From positions 320,528 to 384,527 of the forward strand of contig NZ_FQZF01000002.1 of assembly GCF_900141905.1 (NCBI RefSeq): a DNA stretch of 64,000 bases. The letters are read 5' to 3'. Position numbers and translations under genes: made by a program. The notes under the pieces are model-generated. The model saw only the letters and a list, made by a program, of their open reading frames with translations, did no database searches and was not told the DNA's origin. This document shows positions 61,301-64,000 of the stretch, one piece after another. Source of the DNA: Muricoccus roseus. GTDB lineage: Bacteria > Pseudomonadota > Alphaproteobacteria > Acetobacterales > Acetobacteraceae. The first letter of the stretch is position 1; each line of letters starts with the position of its first letter.

Positions 61301-62992
61301 ATTATGGATGGGGATGACAACCGAAACCGGCACGCGCCCATCGGCGGGCAGGCGCCAGGCGACTTCGCCGCGGTCCTTCCGCCAGGGCGGCAGGCCTTCC
61401 AGCACTGTCGCGCCCGGGATGGAGTCGGCGCCGTGGCGCGGCACGGCGGCGACGGGCAGGGGGCCGCCCTCGCCGGGATGCAGGCTCGGCAGGGCGATGC
61501 GGAAGCCGCCGCCGCGATGGATGATGTTGTGCTTCGCGAGGTCCGGGCGCGGGATGGCCGCTTCCACCGAGGCCCAGCGCGTGCCGTCCAGCAGCAGGTC
61601 CACCGCCTGCGCCTGCATCGGGCGCCCGCGCTCGGCAAGCCATCCGCTCGCCTCGCCATTGCCGACGCGCTCCAGCATGCCGATGGCGTCGAGCCGCATG
61701 GCGAGGCTGCGCCGCGCCAGCTCGGTGCCGGAGGCCATGAGGACGAGCTCGCGCGGGCGTCCGTCGAACAGCGCCTCCTCCGGCCGGTCCTGGCGAAGCG
61801 CGGCGGCCAGGGCCTCCAGTGGGAGATGGAAGCCGAAGGCGGGCTGCTCCGTGCCGTCGTCATAGGGCAGGTCGGGGCGGTGCAGGTTCAGCGGCACCGG
61901 AAGGGGCTGGCAGCCCTCCAGCAGAAGGGAGGGCTGGCGGCCCGCAAGATCCACCACCCAGCCGCGCAGGCCCTCGCGATCCGGCTGGTCCATGCCGCCG
62001 CGCGGGCGGAAGGGCGCGGGCTCCAGCAGGGCGGGGGTGAGCGGCACGGCCTGCTCCCCGATCAGCAGCGTGGCGGAGGCGGGCGCCTCCGTGGCCGGCG
62101 CCTCGGTCAGGAGCTGGAACCCGCGGCCGGCGGGGCGCTCACCCTGGGCCGGCAGGTCCCGCCGTTCGCGCAGGCGGCGCAGGGGCCATTCCCGCCGCTC
62201 CTCGCCCCAGGTGAGAACGAGGCGCGGCGGTGCTTCCGCCAGCACCTCCTCCGGCGCGCGGAGCCAGCCGCCGATGTGGAGGAAGCCGCCTTCGCGCGCG
62301 AAGACCTCGACATGCCCGCCGAAGCGCGGGTCGGGCCGCACGGGCGGGGCCAGCATCTCCCGCGCCAGCGTCACCGCCCGCCGCGTGATCTCCTGGCCCG
62401 AGGCGACGAGCACGAACTCATGCGGCTCACCGTCGAACAGGTCCCGCCCCGGTGCGTCCGCTCGCAGCCGGGCCAGGATGGTCTCCAGCGGCAGTTGGAA
62501 GCCAAGGAGCGGCGTCTCGGTGCCGTCGTCGAAGGGCAGGTCCGGCCGAGGAAGGCCGAGGGCGAGCGGAAGCGCGGTGCCATCCACCAGCACCGAGGCC
62601 TCGGCGCCCGGCGGCTGGAAGACCCAGCCGCGGATGCCCCGCCCATCCGGCGCATCCATACCGCCGCGCGGCTTGAAGGGGCTTTCCCGCAGTGGGGAGG
62701 GGGCGAGGGGGGCGGTCTCGTCCCCCAGGCAGAGGCAGGCGTGCATGGGGGCACCGGCCGGTGGCGCCTCGATCAGCAGCTGGAAGCCGCGTCCGGCGGG
62801 CTGGCCGTCCTTGGCAGGGAGGTCACGCCTTTCGCGCAGGCGGCGCAGCGGTGTCTCGCGACGGTCCTCGCCTGAGACGAGGAGGAGGCGCGGCGGGTCC
62901 TCCGCCAGGCGTTCCTCCGCCACGCGCAGCCAACCGGCGACATGCAGATGGTCGCCGTGCCGGGCGAAGACCTCGATATGACCCTGGATCAT
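58394..62992 (-). CDS. Giant GT2-GT4 glycosyltransferase with duplicated N-terminal module
   Basis: A 1532-residue protein. Residues about 1-225 and 226-450 are a duplicated module sharing RLRERRDLPA, GRGFQL and PRGGMD; a third partial one follows (EASGWLAERGRPMQAQA). A GT2 domain (about 585-820) has VSVVIPIHNAAAELERCVES, LILVDDAS, LLNSDTEVGPDWLDGL and GYGEENDLCMRALRAG. A GT4-like domain (about 865-1200) has VFSFHDFYTACPTVK, VLVPGNVSASKGGGL and WPETYCHTLTECWAAGLPV. A C-terminal Rossmann-like domain ends it. I start at MIQGHIEVFARHG with GGGGTGG upstream; ATG at 63013 or 63100 are less likely. Confidence 0.87.
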   Translation of the reverse strand: MIQGHIEVFARHGDHLHVAGWLRVAEERLAEDPPRLLLVSGEDRRETPLRRLRERRDLPAKDGQPAGRGFQLLIEAPPAGAPMHACLCLGDETAPLAPSPLRESPFKPRGGMDAPDGRGIRGWVFQPPGAEASVLVDGTALPLALGLPRPDLPFDDGTETPLLGFQLPLETILARLRADAPGRDLFDGEPHEFVLVASGQEITRRAVTLAREMLAPPVRPDPRFGGHVEVFAREGGFLHIGGWLRAPEEVLAEAPPRLVLTWGEERREWPLRRLRERRDLPAQGERPAGRGFQLLTEAPATEAPASATLLIGEQAVPLTPALLEPAPFRPRGGMDQPDREGLRGWVVDLAGRQPSLLLEGCQPLPVPLNLHRPDLPYDDGTEQPAFGFHLPLEALAAALRQDRPEEALFDGRPRELVLMASGTELARRSLAMRLDAIGMLERVGNGEASGWLAERGRPMQAQAVDLLLDGTRWASVEAAIPRPDLAKHNIIHRGGGFRIALPSLHPGEGGPLPVAAVPRHGADSIPGATVLEGLPPWRKDRGEVAWRLPADGRVPVSVVIPIHNAAAELERCVESVLCHTTGPARLILVDDASTQPEIAALLRRWEGLPGVEIHRQAENQGFTRTANRGIALAGRDDVVLLNSDTEVGPDWLDGLRAAAHSGPRTGSATAVSNNAGVVSVPEFNAANPMPPWFGVEEMARLVRGAALSLYPAVPTGHGFCLYLRRALLDAVGVLDAEAFPRGYGEENDLCMRALRAGFEHVVDDRSFVWHQRSASFGAEKAALIASARTVLDERYPEYRALIRVFEGDPAMLAMRWRVRRALDRASAGGEVPRPRLLTVISTESGGTPQTNRDLMEALSDRYEPWVLRCDSRTITLSRHRASGAEVVETHALERPIEPATHRSGEYDRLVGDMLLRHGFELVHVRHILWHSLGLVELCRRLGVPVVFSFHDFYTACPTVKLLDAEGRFCAGPCTAGEADCTAELWKPETMPPLRHRFVYRWQAMMGEALEGCDAFITTSPSARETLLANFPFLAGRDFRVIPHGRSFARMEMLAAEPSLDEKLRVLVPGNVSASKGGGLVAAMAELDRGREVEFHVLGAVDSSLATTPGIVLHGRYDRADFASHVARIRPHLGAVLSLWPETYCHTLTECWAAGLPVMATALGALAERLTETPGGWLVDRWMEPEAMLALLRRLRREPGEVRARRNAVMDWQATTGRHRDAAAMAVEYDQLYREVLDRRRTFQPPASPPRVVLTLDAPAGPLPTPLAVATRNAVSRPFIFRRITPSFPLGHAPAGPADAVLVAPDALGPDDLAALRRRCAAAGLPLLEAGDLDLGHGLEAAPWLSTEPSAPASPPPEDGPFPVLYLATPEDPALPALRPVFEDLTALGVATLHVIGGPPAGSWFRPADVEGDTVAALRRAGRAHRLGLARPGPAMLALQATGLPVLSLPPDLLSDDPKAAELARYALLRDLAELTADAPRRTAMAVEGARAARAAIQAAPPGRELDARIAALLDHAAPSKGPQPAAPVMEEA

Positions 62993-63239
62993 CCACCCCG
63001 CCCCGCGCGACATCACCCCGGGCGCGGCCCGCCCGGGCAGGCCGCAACAGGCCTGGACGCCCCGTCCTGCCGCGCATTGTCCGGCCCGCGTGGGGGACAA
63101 TCAAGCGGCCTTCCGGCGAAGGGCGGCGAAGTTGTTGGTGGGAACGGACCGACCTGGGCAGTGGCCGCAGGAAATTGGACCGGGCGCCAGGAGCGGGGTG
63201 CGGAGCGGCTGGGGGGCTGACGCTCGAAATCCGCGAAAG

Positions 63240-63316
63240 TGGTGTCCCCGGCGGGATTCGAACCCACGGCCCCGGGATTAGGAATCCCGTGCTCTATCCT
63301 GCTGAGCTACGGAGAC
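63240..63316 (-). tRNA. tRNA-Arg (anticodon CCU)
   Basis: Read on the minus strand: acceptor GTCTCCG with CGGGGAC (one T-G pair), D stem GCTC/GAGC, anticodon stem CGGGA/TCCCG with loop TTCCTAA (anticodon CCT), T arm GTGGG/CCCGC-like with TTCGAAT. CCA is encoded. It decodes AGG. Confidence 0.95.
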
Positions 63317-63326
63317 ACGCGGCCCC

Positions 63327-63354
63327 ACCCTAGCGCCCCCGCGCGCCACGGCAA
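63327..63354 (-). promoter_or_regulatory. Putative tRNA-Arg promoter
   Basis: On the minus strand TTGCCG and TAGGGT are 16 bp apart, ending 10 bp before the tRNA. They resemble the pair before tRNA-Gly. Confidence is limited by the poor fit to consensus. Confidence 0.4.
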
Positions 63355-63401
63355 AGACCCGGCCCCTTGAGCGGCGGCCGGAACCGGCCTCCACTGGCTG
63401 C

Positions 63402-64000
63402 ATGGCCCAAGACCCCCGCCTCGACCCCGAAATGGCCGCCTTCACGGAGATGATGGCAGCCCGCGCCGCCGGCTACCCTCCCCAGCGCCTCGAACGCCCG
63501 CTCGATGCCTCCCGCGCCTCGAACGACGCGCTGAACATGACCCTGTTCAGCCCCGAGCCCCGGATGGCCGAGAGCGCGGATCGCTGGGTGCTGGCCCGCG
63601 GCCGCCGGGTTCTCTGCCGCCTCCACCGCCCCCGCACCGATGCGCCCCTTCCGGCGCTGATCTACCTCCATGGCGGCGGCTGGGTATGGAACAGCGTCGA
63701 CACGCATGATCCGCTGATGCGGAGCTATGCCGAGGGGGCGGGCTGCGCCGTGGTCGGGCCGGATTACGCCCTCAGCCCCGAAGCCGCCTTCCCCCAGGCA
63801 CTGGAGGAGGTGGCGGCCGTCACGCGCTGGATCGCAGCCCATGGCGCCGAATGGGGCCTGGACCCCGGCCGGATCACCCTAGGCGGGGATTCGGCCGGGG
63901 CCAACCTGGCGCTCGGCGCCGCGCTGCTGCTGCGGCAGTCGGACCCCGGTCTGCGCCTGCGCGGGCTGCTGCTGAACTACGGCGTCTTCGACGACCGGAT
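63402..64000 (+). CDS. Alpha/beta hydrolase (HSL-type esterase), truncated by window end
   Basis: The first 199 residues of an open frame running off the window. The oxyanion motif YLHGGGWVW and the nucleophile elbow GGDSAGANLALGAALL are typical of the hormone-sensitive-lipase group of carboxylesterases; GPDYALSPEAAFPQALEE fits too. The catalytic Asp and His would lie beyond the edge. It starts at MAQDPRLDPEMAAF, 85 bp from the divergently transcribed tRNA-Arg. Substrate unknown. Confidence 0.85.
   Translation, partial: MAQDPRLDPEMAAFTEMMAARAAGYPPQRLERPLDASRASNDALNMTLFSPEPRMAESADRWVLARGRRVLCRLHRPRTDAPLPALIYLHGGGWVWNSVDTHDPLMRSYAEGAGCAVVGPDYALSPEAAFPQALEEVAAVTRWIAAHGAEWGLDPGRITLGGDSAGANLALGAALLLRQSDPGLRLRGLLLNYGVFDDR

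Overview
The window is very G+C-rich (about 70% by eye) and almost fully coding. Many genes start at GTG with purine-rich ribosome sites and overlap by ATGA or GTGA. The gene content points to an alphaproteobacterium of the Acetobacteraceae, most like Roseomonas: argD-argF-hslO, metZ-apaG behind a SAM-II riboswitch, an RNA-level selenocysteine system and many small alanine/proline-rich lipoproteins. The family and genus are inferred; no database was searched.

Region 1 (1-17 kb) is mostly housekeeping: an ATP-grasp ligase, an orphan peptide-type substrate-binding protein divergent from an N-acyl-D-amino-acid deacylase, azlCD, recX, two neighbouring exported proteins sharing a PDGTPGNPPGTA repeat, argD-argF-(CBS-BON)-hslO, lipoproteins, folE, apaG, a LysE exporter and metZ. 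A perfect FNR/FixK-type box precedes the CBS-BON gene. tRNA-Gly(CCC) closes the region.

Region 2 (17-24.7 kb) is accessory. It has unrecognised small genes and then a compact set: an 80-residue protein of three 23-residue tandem repeats, a strong intercistronic hairpin, a DUF6065-type protein, a DMT exporter, a 60-residue protein, an unrecognised 286-residue protein and a SARP/BTAD-type regulator.

Region 3 (24.7-40.2 kb) is an integrated molybdenum-selenium formate dehydrogenase locus. modABC supplies molybdate. fdhA has an in-frame UGA (Sec200) followed by a SECIS hairpin with the expected U17 and G23-U24. fdhB, fdhC, fdhE, selA, a Sel1-repeat gene, selB and selC follow in one tight run, with selD nearby on the other strand. 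selC lies entirely inside the 3' end of the selB reading frame.

Region 4 (40.2-63 kb) is a glycan/acyl-modification region. A bidirectional cluster reads leftward as PhyH-PhyH-fatty acyl-AMP ligase-methyltransferase and rightward as pyruvyltransferase-ACP-glycosyltransferase-P450-TPR/hydrolase. A leftward operon of two zinc-ribbon methyltransferases (one fused to a sulfotransferase-like domain) and two giant multidomain glycosyltransferases follows. tRNA-Arg(CCU) and a truncated alpha/beta hydrolase gene end the window.

The strongest apparently undescribed signal is a pair of roughly 235-bp intergenic elements (38.42-38.65 and 52.10-52.35 kb). Each lies between convergent genes and can fold into five hairpins, and the two copies differ by compensatory base-pair changes in at least two stems.
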